A DNA stretch of 64,000 nucleotides from Tribonema minus (lineage: Eukaryota; Sar; Xanthophyceae; Tribonematales; Tribonemataceae), in contig JAFCMP010000549.1 in the NCBI GenBank assembly GCA_017506865.1, positions 545,195 through 609,194 of the forward strand, read 5' to 3'. This document shows, in pieces, positions 25,209-37,282 of the stretch (position 1 is the first letter of the stretch; each line of letters opens with the position of its first letter). Under the pieces are notes generated by a model, which was not told the DNA's origin, searched no databases, and was given only the letters and a program-made list of their open reading frames with translations. The translations under genes were made by a program, and so were the position numbers.

Positions 25209-28200
25209 TCAGACGTTGCCCCTCATCTTTGCTTGCACGAGCACAGGCAGTGCAGCCTTGAGGATGTTGATCTCAGGGTCCAGAGCCCTGCCCACGCCTT
25301 CTAGGACGCCAATGGCAATCACGACGCTCACAAAGTTGCTCTCCAGCTTGACGCGGTGCTGCGCACAGAGGCTCAGCACTGTGCCTATCAGCTGCAGCAA
25401 AGGAACACAAAGCGCAGAAGCGGTGGCAGGGGAGACATGAGCACGCATGATACACAGTACTTTGTGACACCAATACATTCTAGCGAAGTACATACAAGTC
25501 ACACTTCTGCGGTCTTGCGCAGACGTCATGAGATGGCTGACATTGCATATACACATTGGTGGTGTGCAGTTGATGGGCGTTGTGTAAGTGCTGCATGCCA
25601 GCTGTGTCAAATCACTCAATTAGGTATAGGTGAGCCAGGAACGTCATATGAAACCCTTCCCAGTCCAACGTAGGTTTTGCATTGTGAAGCACGATGTTAC
25701 CGTACATTGTGAAGCACGATGTTACTGTACATAAGGCAAGATGTAATTACAGTCTTACACTCGTTAGCACCACGCCTTGTAGGGAGCACAGCCCCCCAAG
25801 GCTTGCAGAGCTGAGTCATAATGATGCAGCTATGACAAGTTGCGATGCTAGATTTCGCAGCCAATGGTGCATTGCAAATCAGTCAACTGAGTCATGACAT
25901 ACTTCAAATGTGTCAACAGGTGAGGGTGCTGACTACACGATGGACACGATTGCGCTTGCAGATCACAGGCTGCAGACAGATGACATCTTGACCGCCACAA
26001 GCTCAGGTCGTGAAAGCGACAGCACGAGCGCGTGAGTAGCATTAGTATTGGCCTTACCTGCCCCACATGCACTTTGCTAAGCGTCAGCCCACTGGACAGA
26101 GCCTCGGAGACCAGCTTGTCAACAGCATCCACAAATGCCTTCGGGTCCTCACATTGATTTGACCGCGACTGTGCACACAGGCAAGTCACAGCGCCAGACA
26201 CGTCAGTATGGTGGTGCTTCACAATTGAAGTAGTGCCGCACAGCACAAAGCAAGGTGCACTGTCGGGCACAGGATATGGCATAGTTCGTCGTGGTGGGAC
26301 AATACAAAAATATGTGTGAGGCACAGTTGCAACTCTAGCTGAGAAGTGGAGTCAGAACCGGCAAACATGTCAACTTTGATTGATGAGTATTGGTGAGAAT
26401 GATAAATTGGCATACCGCTCAAAGTTATAATCTGACATACCACATGCAGATGTCACAACATGAGGATGTCACAGTCGCTCAACAGATTGTTTTGCTTACG
26501 ATGGTGACAGCCACATGTCGGGCTGCTATTGCAATTGTTTTGTGTCGATGCCTTGACTCATCACTGCACAACCTGGTTGATCTGATTTGGGTCAGGTTTG
26601 CTAACACATCAGCTATGCAGCAAGCAACAAGTGGTAGACAAGCCAAGCGCACCTCTTTCAGGACCAACAATAGTATATGTATATGGCCTGTGCCACATTT
26701 CAACTTGCAGCATTCAAGGCCGAGCGCCATCGCACTGTTCCCAGAAGTCCACAACACGGTCAGGACACAAATGCTTCACGATTATCATGCACGTATGCAC
26801 AGAGTAATATCAAGGCTCACCCTCGCTATCAGCAAGTTGCCTGCCTCTCGCCCATTGCCAGTGGCTATGGCGTGGAACAGGTCAATGAAGTTGCGCCTGC
26901 AACGCAAATGGCGAGGTAGATGATGCGCAGATGATGGCGTCACGTCACTCAAGCAATTATGCAGCAAAATGCAGTGAGGGCGGTCATACGATACAACTGG
27001 GTGGACTGTACTCAGCATCGGATGATGCAAATGCTGACGTGTTATTTGACAATCATTGCAATGCTTTCAACCACGATGCAAGCCATGCAGCAGCAATAGC
27101 AGCCTTACAAGTCAGCACCACCCGTGGCAATATCAGATCGCTACTCTAAACCAAATCGATGACTTGCACAAACCTGCCCTGAGAGGCCCCTTGGACGCGA
27201 GCAGAGTACCTAACCCTAACCCTAACGCCAGCCTCATGCCACATAAGACGCATGTATCAAGGCATTGTGTTTGCTGATAGCACCAAGCGTGCACACATGG
27301 TCATCGTCGCCCTTGGAAGTGCATCGCCAATGCCGTGCAGTCTGCAATGTATCAATGCCGCTCGCGACGGAGCTTTGACTTCTACTCTACTAGTATCTGC
27401 TACTCCTGGTAGTAGTTACTGCTTAAACTGCAAGTGCGACAAAGGCGTAAGTGGAGTACAGCGAGATGAGCGCTTAGTGGCAAAAATGGCACTAATCCTA
27501 AGCAATGGCCAAGGTGCTTGACCCAGCCTGCCGTCACTCACCGATCAGATCTGCTGAGTTCTGTGACAATGCCTGCGTCCAGGAACATGAGCATGGGCTC
27601 CTTGCGACCACCTCTGCCTTCCCTCTCTCCTATCAGGATGTTCCCTGGTGCATAAGAAACACCCGCAGCATATAATCACATCAGTCTGCTGTTATCATAT
27701 TAGCCTGCTCTGGCAGTGCATGTCGGGTTGTTCAGAGCATGCAATTCCTATCATCGACTGTACGTTAAGTGACCAGACAAAGAGATATCGACGCGGCGAA
27801 TGCGTTTATGAACCTCAAGCGCCGTGCTGCAAGTAGTACATCGTGGTGCACATGCGAAATAAAGCATGCACAAGTCCGCTGCAAGTCTCATCACGCTATG
27901 CACCTCACAGCAGCTGGATCAAGCCTGAAACTGTAGCAGTGCTGTTGGTGAGTGACTCTATTACGCCGGAGTGTCAGAAGCTTCAGAATAGTACTTCTGC
28001 TGCTGCTGATTATGTACGAACAGTAGACCTTGATGTACATGTAATTCAAACGCCTGTTGCAATCTTCGTTAGTCATGGATGTGTTACTTGCGCCTCAAGT
28101 CCCACACAACTGAAAAAGTGCTTAATGTGTTCACTGTGGTAGCAGAGCGAGACAAAGTGCGAGGACCGTTGCTCACTGACTCTTGTCTCGCTGCTTGCGG

Positions 28201-31200
28201 CTGTTGTTTCAAATTAGGCACTCCGTGTACATAGAGGATGCAGTGGCAATCGAATCGCTTGATACAGATGCGCAACACCATTTGGGCCTGCGTGACAATA
28301 TGCCACAGGTGCAACTTGGGGTTAGGGTTAAGGTTAGGAGCACTGCAGGCACTTTATGCAAATCACGCAGGACTTCAATGAAACATATGTCGCAGTTGAA
28401 TCAAGGTAAAGTCGTCTCGCATGTGTGCATGACTTATACGCGACATATATGTATGAGAGCTTTGGTAAACATCTGCAAACTACTCAACAAACCGCATTGA
28501 ATGGTGACAGCACCTTTCCATTCTGGTCGATTGAAAGGTCCATTGAATGTCCAAAAAGAAGACGCATTGGCCCTGAAGATAGCGCAGCGCAATGGGGCAT
28601 GACCTGTGCTGCCCTATTTCATGACAGCAGACTATCAGTCTACTATGCACAGCTTGGCATTGACCGTCACTGGTTTCGAGTCTCTCAAAGAAGTGTGGTC
28701 TGTGTGTGTACATAACATGAACATACCTGGGTGCAGATCGCCATGCACAAAGTTGTCCTGCATCACAGCGGCAACGACGCAGGCAGCCTATGAGTGCTGG
28801 TGCCTTGTTACAGGATCGCTTGGTCCGTGTCAAAGCCTTGAAAGCACAATGCAGCAAGCGCCATTTGATCGTGCTCGACAGCAGCTGAATTAGCGCGGAA
28901 ATCACAGATATGAAGGCAAAGTGCACGAACCCGGACAATCATGGCAGCCAAGACAACCATTAACAGATCTCGCAATCGACGCCTGCAGAGATCATAATGC
29001 TAACCCCGACACAAGGTTAACCCTCACCCGAACTCCAAACACCATCAACAGACGGCCTAACCCTAACCCTAACCCTTGGCCAAAAAGCGCATGGCACATG
29101 TAGCGCGGATCTTTGTAGACCCTAACCTTAACCCTAACCCTTGCACACCCGGCCAGCTCTTGTGCAAATCAAGATTCGTACAAGTGGGCACATGAGCGCA
29201 AGATGAGTGCCACGAGCCTATTCAACCCTAGCCCTAATCACAGTAGTCCACCGGTCATCGCTGCAAGTGAAGCGCGACTCCTCATCGGTAGATTGCCGTA
29301 GCAATCTTGCGACAAAGCCCAAAGCCCAAAGCACCTCACTGCATCCCGTCAGGATGTGATACAGCGGGCATGAATCTTACCAGAAAAAGCATCTTCAGAA
29401 AGGCTTTGAGTCCCACGTTCGCCAGTGCCTTCCTGTGGCGTGGGTCTATGTCTGCCAGCCCGCCGCTGTTGTGCTTGTTGCCGGCCACCAACTCGCCCAT
29501 AGGCTGCAAGCACAAATGAGGGGACAAGAGAGGGTAAGAGATAGGCTATCCAGGACAAATACAGTTGTGATTTCCATCCTGACCAGACGTCAAAAGAGCT
29601 GCCGCAGTATTGATAAAACGTGATGATGAAACGGCTGTTTGCCATGTCTTGCAACTCTACCTCAAGTACACACGAAGTCCCGGCTGGGAGCTGCGCATCT
29701 CGCAGCTGCACTGCCACAGTTATAAGTCATGTCGCCCAGTCGTGCATTGCGCGCCAGCGCCACATCTGCAAGCCATGGTGACACTGCCAGCCAAACTTCC
29801 CTTACTTAGTACTTGGATGTGTGCAAGTCTCTGAAGATCACGCTGATGATGCATGCTGTGTAACATTACAAAGCGACATGATGCATGCAGTGACCATAGA
29901 CAAGACATCGCTGAAACTACACTGCCACCACTATCACCATCATGCCATTCTCCTAAGCATAGGAACTCTCATTGGCTTTGCATGAATCTCCACTTGCCTG
30001 TCCAACGAGCAGAGACTCTACGAGCACCAGCTCGTTGACCTTGCCTTGCACGGGCTTTGGGAAGCCAATGCTGGGGTCGTTTGCAAAGTTGGCTATGAAT
30101 CTGTCCAAGGATCTGGCCTCCACCCTTAGGTCCAGCTGAGGTCGCAGGATACAAAGCGGGCATGCAGATGAAATAACACATTGGTGACCGAGGACCACAT
30201 CAATTTGACTTGGCGCATCCAGCTCATCATCATCATCATCGTTGCCCTCACCTAACCTCACCATCTGGGCGAAAGCACGCGCTTGATGGAAGTATGAGGC
30301 AAAAACATAGTACGCTTCACGCAATTAAGCACAACATCATTGCTTTGCGACAAAGGCTTGTACAGTTGTAGAGCTACTGTACTTCAGCACCAAGGTTTGC
30401 AATTCCACATCGCTGTTCATGCCATGCACGTCCTAGACATCTTGACAGACCCGTATCACAGATATTGCAAAGTTGTGCTGCCCAAGCAGCACCTCGCATC
30501 ACTTCTGCCAGCACACAAGAGGAGTAAAGAAAAATTCGGTGTACTACCTACGTACCACACAGCGACGGAGCACTGCTCACTCTTGCGAACATAGGGGTTT
30601 TAGTACATTGCAAGTGCGATGACAACAGTGACTAGAGGCTGCAAGGTGCATGTTAGAGTACTTGTGCAGTTTGCTTGCCTGCTTGGTCATGAGCTGAGCA
30701 AACTCGTCGACGCTCTCGCAAAGGCTGAGCCAGGCTGCAAACCAAACGCGAACACGCAACCACCATCGCAAGCGAGGAATGAGATACGAAGAGCGATGCA
30801 ATGACAACAGTGCAACTGTCATACTCCTACCAAGCGTGAAATGTGACTCTGAAGTTGCAGCGAGTTTCACAGAGTGCGGACCGGTAAGGCATGTGCATAT
30901 AAATCAATGTACATCCACCAACAGGTAACATTCATGAGTAGACCATACTGAACTCAGTCAAACCCTGTGCCCCACTATCGACGACAGTATTGCTGAAACG
31001 AAGAAACGCCCTTGCTCTACATACACTTCCCTATCATTCTTAACCCCACCCCTATTCCCATGTTGCTAATCTTACCCCGTGCAGTGGTTGGGCATACTAG
31101 GATGTCATTGGTTGTTGAATTGACAGCTGTCGTGGCAGCACGGTTGCTGCAGCTTCAAAAGCTTCATATTGTGCTGACTGATGTCACATTGCTGACATGA

Positions 31201-34200
31201 ACGAAACCCACGAACAATGTGTGTGTGTGGCAACAGGATCATGATGCAACGCACACGGTCGACGAAACAATTTGCTGAGCCAAGTCTGCCGATCAGATGT
31301 GTCTCAATGTTGCAGTTGTCCAAAGAAAGCATACATGCCTGCTGCACGTGGCCATTGCTGACCCTGTTATATGATCTGCAGCCTGCCTTCATGTAGCTGT
31401 AAGATGGCTGTGGTTAGGGTTAGGGTTGCGGTTAATACATACTGCTAACATGTGTCCGCTTGTGTACAACACATGAGCGGGCCTGTTTACGCAATTGCCA
31501 TTCAGAGCAGAACGCACCTGCCCGAGGGACCAGCGCCTCAACCACAGCAGCCACTCCCCTCATTATGTCCACATCCATCTCTATCTGGGCCTTCACCGCC
31601 GGGTGTATGACCTGAAAACAATACGGCAGGGGGATCAAAGAACTCATCAGTTGCTGAGGCAGAAACTGACTTGTTCCCGCTGCACTCATGCTCTATTTCA
31701 ATGCTGCGATTTGAGTACTGGAAGGTCCACCTCATACCATACTGGAACAACTCTATCCAACAGCTGCAACAGTCCCATTTAAAGTCACAGCCGCACAGTT
31801 TCTGAGCTGTATACGCTGCATCAAACACATGATGAAAATCACACTGATGAGCCAATGCAATACTCTGTCTGGCAAGGGCAGCGATGGTCACCTTGACGGC
31901 AACCGGCATGTCTCCGTTGTTTACACTGATGAGCCAATGCAATACTCTGTCTGGCAAGGGCAGCGATGCTCACCTTGACGGCAACCGGCATGTCTCCGTT
32001 GGCGGTCTTGACGACTCCCTTGTAGACCTGTAGAGTGCATGCGATGCAGCACACGCCTACTGAGACATCGTCTGAGGCTATGGTGTGCTGCTTGGTGACA
32101 ATATAAGCTGCAACAAGGACTCAATGAGGACAGGGCTGAAGGTTGCTGTGATGATACCCCAAAGAGTGTCAAAATGTATGCAGATGCAGATGGTCATGGT
32201 CAACTGTGACCTATGCTCCAGCAGCAACCTGTGGGCCGTATCATAATCAGTGCAGTTCCAGCGCAGGTTCCCTGGAACCCAGCAGCACTTACGGAAACGG
32301 ATTTGCAAAGTGCTCAAGTAGGCTAATGAGTGCACTGGCTGCAGTCATGACTACTATGTGCGCAGTGGTGATGTGGAATGCAATTATTCTTGCTTGGAGC
32401 CAGCATGTTCATGATGCTACGGAAAGCATTTCGTGGCTGCTTATTGAACTCAGTCATTCTCAGCACGTGGTTGTCATTTTGATGGCTGAGCTGTGAGCAT
32501 TTTGAACACGGTGGCGCATGCTGCTGAAAATAGCCTTGTGCAAAGTTGCTTTCGTCAAGTGCACTCTTCAACTGCCAGAGCGCCCATGCATTTGGTCCGC
32601 GAGCACAGCCATTGCTAAATGGGCATAGACGCACAGGAGGTTGCGTGGCGCAGTGCAGAGTGCTCTACAGTTACACTATTGGCTCAGCAAACCAGTATAG
32701 CTGCTGCGTTACCTGCGCCACGCAGCCCGAGCCTATGGGTTTGGTGTCAGGCACGTCAAAGCTATCCCGCCACTGCGGACCAAAGGCACGGTCCAGCGCT
32801 TTAACAGTGCTGCGCCAGCTGTGAGGCGTAGTGTTGGCGTGGAGCTTGCCAAGTCTGCAGCGACCAGCAGCCAGCACACGGCTCAGCTGCAATACAAATA
32901 TGCCAGTTGTAGAAATGGCCCATTGGCATGCCAGCGCATTCAATGTGGCACACTGGTAAGGCGGGGCTCATTGTCATGGGGCAGTGCACACAAATTCAAC
33001 AAGCATAACGTTTTGACAAGCGCGAGCACGCCTAGCGCGACCCTAACCCTAACCCTAACCCTAACCCTAACCCTAAAAAGAACGGAGAGCGAGCTAGGTT
33101 AGAGACACTAGGTTTAGCGTTAGGATTAAAAGTAGGTTACACGGATGCCACATGCCATGATTCATGTGCTCCGCTGCTTAGCACAGGCACAACACATTTG
33201 AAGTAATGCTGCAATCCGTATTGTCAGTGTGTGCAAGCTAGGTTGCACTCCAAGATACACTCAAAAGTTGCTTGTGAAGCGGTTACTTCAACAAAGACTG
33301 CATTATCCAGTTTGATCATGTATAAATTGCACCAATGCTCTGCCAATTATTGTCTAGGCTTCCCGCAGGGGACTGCTGGCCACTAGCGGTCATGGTTGCC
33401 AGCATGTCCAAGACTGCTGCAGACTGGTGCGGCCATGCAAAATGTTTGCGCTTAAAATGCCGCAGCGCACGGGCAACTGCACAGCAGACATGACCTCGTA
33501 CGCGACGCCTGCTGCTCTTGCATTACCTGCACCGACCCTGAACAATTCAGCAGGCATGCTAATGTATCATCAGACGCGCCACGGTGGCATAACTGTTGAG
33601 CGCTGTTGCAGTTCTGCACCACTTGCCTGGTGCACACGTCACGCGGAAACAGGTCCGGCCTGCTGCTCGCCCACTGCACTAGCTTGATGTACGCTGGCCC
33701 AGTCATCTCCACCGCCCATAGGGCTGCGACCACAAGCACATCATCAAGTCAGTAACAGGCACAAACATGTGGTTCTTGCACAAACAACACAAGTCTCAAG
33801 CCACCATCAAAGGATTCCGTTGGCATACATACACGCTGCCACAGCGCTGGCAAGCTTGCTGTGCCGCAGGTCTTTCCGAAGTTGGTGGTGCATGCATTCA
33901 GCACTGCGATACACATCAGAACATGGCACGCGCATCACTCACCCAATGACCACCAGCCATCGATCAGTGACTGTGGCGCCAGCCGCAACTTGTTAAGCAG
34001 CGCCACACTTGCTCCAGCTGCCACGATTGGTGACCATCCAAGGAGGGTCAAGACCGATCTCAACAGTGCTCTGCAGACGAGCCACAGATGCAGAAAATGG
34101 GATAATGAACACTCGACACAGAAGAAAAGTAGCACTGCACCTTTGAAGGCACAAGTATAGAACCAGAACAGTGGCAAGCGTACTGCAGTACCCGAAAGGC

Positions 34201-34781
34201 ACTGTGCAACATGAGAATAACGCTCGTGTTAGCTGATCATCAAGTATGCAATACTGCAATGCCAGCATGGCGTTTTGCTGCACGCAACCACAATCTCTAG
34301 TATGCTTGCAATCTGTATGCTGTGCCACGGCAGAAAAAGAAGACGCTCGCATTCCACGATCAACAACTGCTGATTACTGTCCCAGTGACAGTGCGACAGG
34401 AGCTTCTGCCAGTGTTTTGATCGCTGCAGGCATACTTCGTGAGTGATTTCAAAGCAATACTGCATACCTGCAGACCCGGTACCATTTGTGCAGAGTGCCT
34501 TTGGTTTGCGAGGACTCGGCAATCGCAGATGACAGGGCCACGATCCTTTTGGGCTGCAGTTGCTGCTCACGCATGTCATGGGCAGGACCGCCATGGGCCT
34601 GCCAGATGAGCTTGTGGTGCAGCTGCAGCGATCCGACTGTGAGAGTTCGGGCTTGGCTGAGTGCCAAGGCCTCGCTGCGCTTCACAGAACAACCCCAGTT
34701 GCGGGGTCCGCTTGTATGTCCCTGATGCTGGCTTCGCAGATGTCTTGCTACTCCTCGCCTGCAACAAAGGGATGCGCGCAT
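25209..34781 (-). CDS. ADCK2-like atypical kinase (ABC1/UbiB family)
   Basis: UbiB-family protein kinase-like ATPase, probably organellar and linked to quinone or lipid metabolism. Exons on the minus strand: 34781-34468, 34070-33943, 33723-33627, 32854-32713, 32027-31974, 31611-31518, 30734-30679, 30135-29998, 29503-29381, 28757-28727, 27644-27542, 26896-26821, 26168-26058, 25391-25209. All 13 junctions agree in phase (549 aa). The N-terminus (MRASLCCRRGVARH) is Arg-rich like a mitochondrial presequence. A hydrophobic stretch lies near residues 108-130. Then come the KxGQ-position motif as KLVQ (161-164), the ADCK2-type loop IGSGCVAQ (220-227), VAVK Lys245, the catalytic loop DNFVHGDLHPGN (383-394) and DAG (415-417) in place of DFG. 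The donors after 33627, 30679 and 29998 are GC, each CAG|GCAAG. The glycine of KxGQ is replaced by Val. The SGC loop and overall pattern favour ADCK2 over COQ8. Confidence 0.93.
25681..25730 (+). repeat. 25-bp tandem duplication
   Basis: Two adjacent copies of ATTGTGAAGCACGATGTTAC plus GTAC context, differing at one base. It lies in the last intron of the ADCK2-like gene. Confidence 0.9.
29055..29143 (-). repeat. Two interstitial telomere-like tracts
   Basis: CCCTAA runs at about 29055-29080 and 29119-29143, with further degenerate units at 29031 and 29225. All lie in the intron between exons 29503-29381 and 28757-28727 of the ADCK2-like gene. Confidence 0.8.
31841..32001 (-). repeat. 79-bp tandem duplication spanning an exon end and splice donor
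   Basis: 31841-31919 and 31923-32001 are nearly identical. On the minus strand each carries the last codons of ADCK2-like exon 5 (the VAVK lysine included), the donor GTGAGC or GTGACC, and the start of the intron. Only the upstream copy follows the exon 5 acceptor at 32028. Confidence 0.92.
33041..33076 (-). repeat. Longest interstitial telomere tract (six CCCTAA units)
   Basis: Six perfect CCCTAA units in the intron between exons 33723-33627 and 32854-32713 of the ADCK2-like gene, followed by degenerate TTAG-type sequence near 33105-33130. Confidence 0.92.
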
Positions 34782-37282
34782 TCTGACGTCCTGGCTCTGA
34801 AAGCCAGCTGAGAGGAAAAGAAAGAAAGGCTCTTTAGAAAGTGTGAGAACGAGACACGAACTTCAAGATCGCTCACCTTCAACTTCAACATGAAACGCCA
34901 AATCTTTGAACAGAGAATAATACGACGATGACGACGACGACGACGACAGCCTGGGTACGTTAGTACTCAGGTCTTAGGGTCCCTGAGTTATGAATTGTGA
35001 AGCAAAGTGAGGTCGAGCTGTCGACGAAAGTACAGAGCTCTACACAGCGCGGTGGAAGTTAGCTGGAAGCAAGGCCACATGGCCTTTTTACCTTCCGTGC
35101 TCACATCATTCATCATCATCCGAAGAGGTGCATCAGAACATACAGTTTTGCAAAGGCCGAAAGACCCAGCAAATCTGGCCCAGATTTGGACAAGGCTTTC
35201 GGTCCGGATTCCGGGTGGAACGCCTGACATGTTGGGGTCACAGAGTACTACAGTTGGGGATGATACTGCTTGTGTGCGTGCGCTGCGGTGCGCGTCCTGC
35301 GGCTCTGCAGCTACTGCCGTGCTGACGGCACGGCACCAGCCACTTTCACTTTTTATCTACTGCACGCGCGAGCAAACTGACAGCTGTTATCAGGTCGGTC
35401 TGCTCTAGAAACCTTGTGACACGACCGGCATGAAGCGCCGTGCTGTAGCCATGGCGCTGTCCAAGAGAGGTGCACAAGAACCCTACATGGCCTGTGAGAA
35501 TGAAGTGCGAACTACATCACGCCGTCGGTCGGCAAGTTTACAAGCTGCAGCGGCGCTAGTGATTGATTTGCGCTATGATGCGCCCGCCCTTGGCTGATGC
35601 AGCACCGCTGTCTTGCTAACACCATGGCGCTGCTCATAGGTCTCCGCGAAAATTTGCGATGGACGAAAACAAACGCCATCTTTCGCAAGAACAGGGGATT
35701 GCGTCGTATTGCTGCACGCGCGACCGCATCCTTCTGGCAGTCCATGCAGCAAGTGGTGAAGCTCCCTGCTGCACCATCACGCGTCTCATCTCAGTGTGTG
35801 TCAGGCGCAGTCTGTGAGAGTGCGCGCTAGCGAGACGGAGGGAAGGGCCCCCCGGAGGGCATGTTGGCCAACTTCGGGCTGCTGGGTTGGCCAACGGTGC
35901 ACTGCAATCGCGCAGCACTTTGCATGTATGTTTGTGGGCGACAGCAGGGGCTGCTTTTTGTTTTCTTATTGTCATTTTGCCTTTGGGGATTATCCCCCAG
36001 AACTTGAAGTTGCTTTAGCGACTGGCTGGACGGTCAGGTTTTTGAAGTACAGCGCGGGGGGGGGGGATGTAATCGGCAGGTGCTGTTCACCACGCATTTT
36101 CCGATGTCCATGTTCATAGACAAATGAAATTATGAGCACCCTTGCATCTTGTTGTCTACGGTTGTTGTTTGAAATTTGAACATGTCCTTCAAATGTAAAT
36201 ACAGGCTCCGCACATCTAGGTGCAGATCTGGTCGTCAGGCGCAGTCTGTGAGACCATGTCTGCGTGCGATGCCCCCCCCCCGCCCCGTCCCGGAGGGGCG
36301 GGAAGGGGGGGCAAACCTAGTATACTATAGTTACCAGTAGGCCCCGCACAGCACATCTGACTTTACGGGGCTAACGGTTTGAGCGGTCAAGCACGCATTC
36401 ATCTGAAATCTGTGTTTGTGGATACGAGCAGTGCTGCTGTTGTACAGGCCGTGGCTGTGCGCGAAGCGAGACGCCCCCCCCCTCCGGGGGGGAGGCATTC
36501 TACTAGGCAGGGTCCGACTGGCACGGCAAACCTTATTCTTGTCAGCTCATTGGTGGATAACATATATTTAGTTTCAGGTAAAGCGCATGCGAGCTAAGTT
36601 AACGCCCCCCCCCCCCCCGTCCCGGAGGGGGGGAGGGGGGGGGTGCATGAGCGGTGCAGATGCTGCAAATCACGAGTTTACGGTGAATCAACTACGTGAG
36701 CGAATGAAGGTGCTGCTTGGTACATCACCCAAGCGTAAATCACATTGCTGTGTGTGAAGTTGCATCTCGCACGTTCACGTCCGTTCACGTACCCAGGACT
36801 CGACCCACTCGCAGTGGGTCCTCTCCCGATGTTGCATTGAAGTTGTTCTCTATGTTGCATTGAAGTTGCGACTGGCCAGGTCAAGCTCGTGTTACCCCAG
36901 GCCACCCCTGCATGTTTTGCCCGCTTGAATGTCCTGTTATATGAGTGCTTTCGCAGCAGTGACCCAAAGACTGTGCGCGATTGCATTCGTTGTACCATAA
37001 TATATGCAGGATTGGGGTTTACACCTCATACCCAGATGCCACTGGCCTTGGCATGCGCTTTACAAAGTCGCACAGGTGTCCCCAGACCTGAGCGAGGCCA
37101 TGCTCAAGCTTAACCTTGTGCAATTACAAGATGCTTTGTTTTACACTTCACTTGAAAGTGGTGGTGGCGACACCGCGCTTCTTCAAAGAAGAGGGAGGTG
37201 AGCAGCCGGAGCAGCCGGAGCCGGAGCTGCAGGAGCTGGCGCTACAGCCAAGGCGTCAACGCTTTGCACTCTGCGCACTGGA
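34782..37282. other. Gene-poor accessory stretch
   Basis: No gene is supported. Contents: a region at 34843-34905 resembling 41474-41536, a (GAC)n run near 34925-34955, the repeat GTCAGGCGCAGTCTGTGAG at 35800-35818 and again at 36234-36252, and a set of C-run/G-run hairpins (separate entry). The C/G hairpins resemble those in intergenic DNA of some algal organelles, so an organelle-derived insert is possible but not shown. Confidence 0.5.
35847..36645. repeat. Family of C-run/G-run hairpin repeats
   Basis: Several short inverted repeats share the core CCCGTCCCGGAGGGG flanked by C runs on the left and G runs on the right: about 36271-36312, 36474-36494 and 36604-36643, with a smaller form at 35848-35862 and a G run at 36056-36066. 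Each could fold into a GC hairpin. Confidence 0.75.

Noticed and set aside
29998-30679. Using nearby GT donors in place of GC donors in the ADCK2-like gene
   Set aside because: Each alternative GT breaks the reading frame with the next exon or destroys a conserved UbiB segment.
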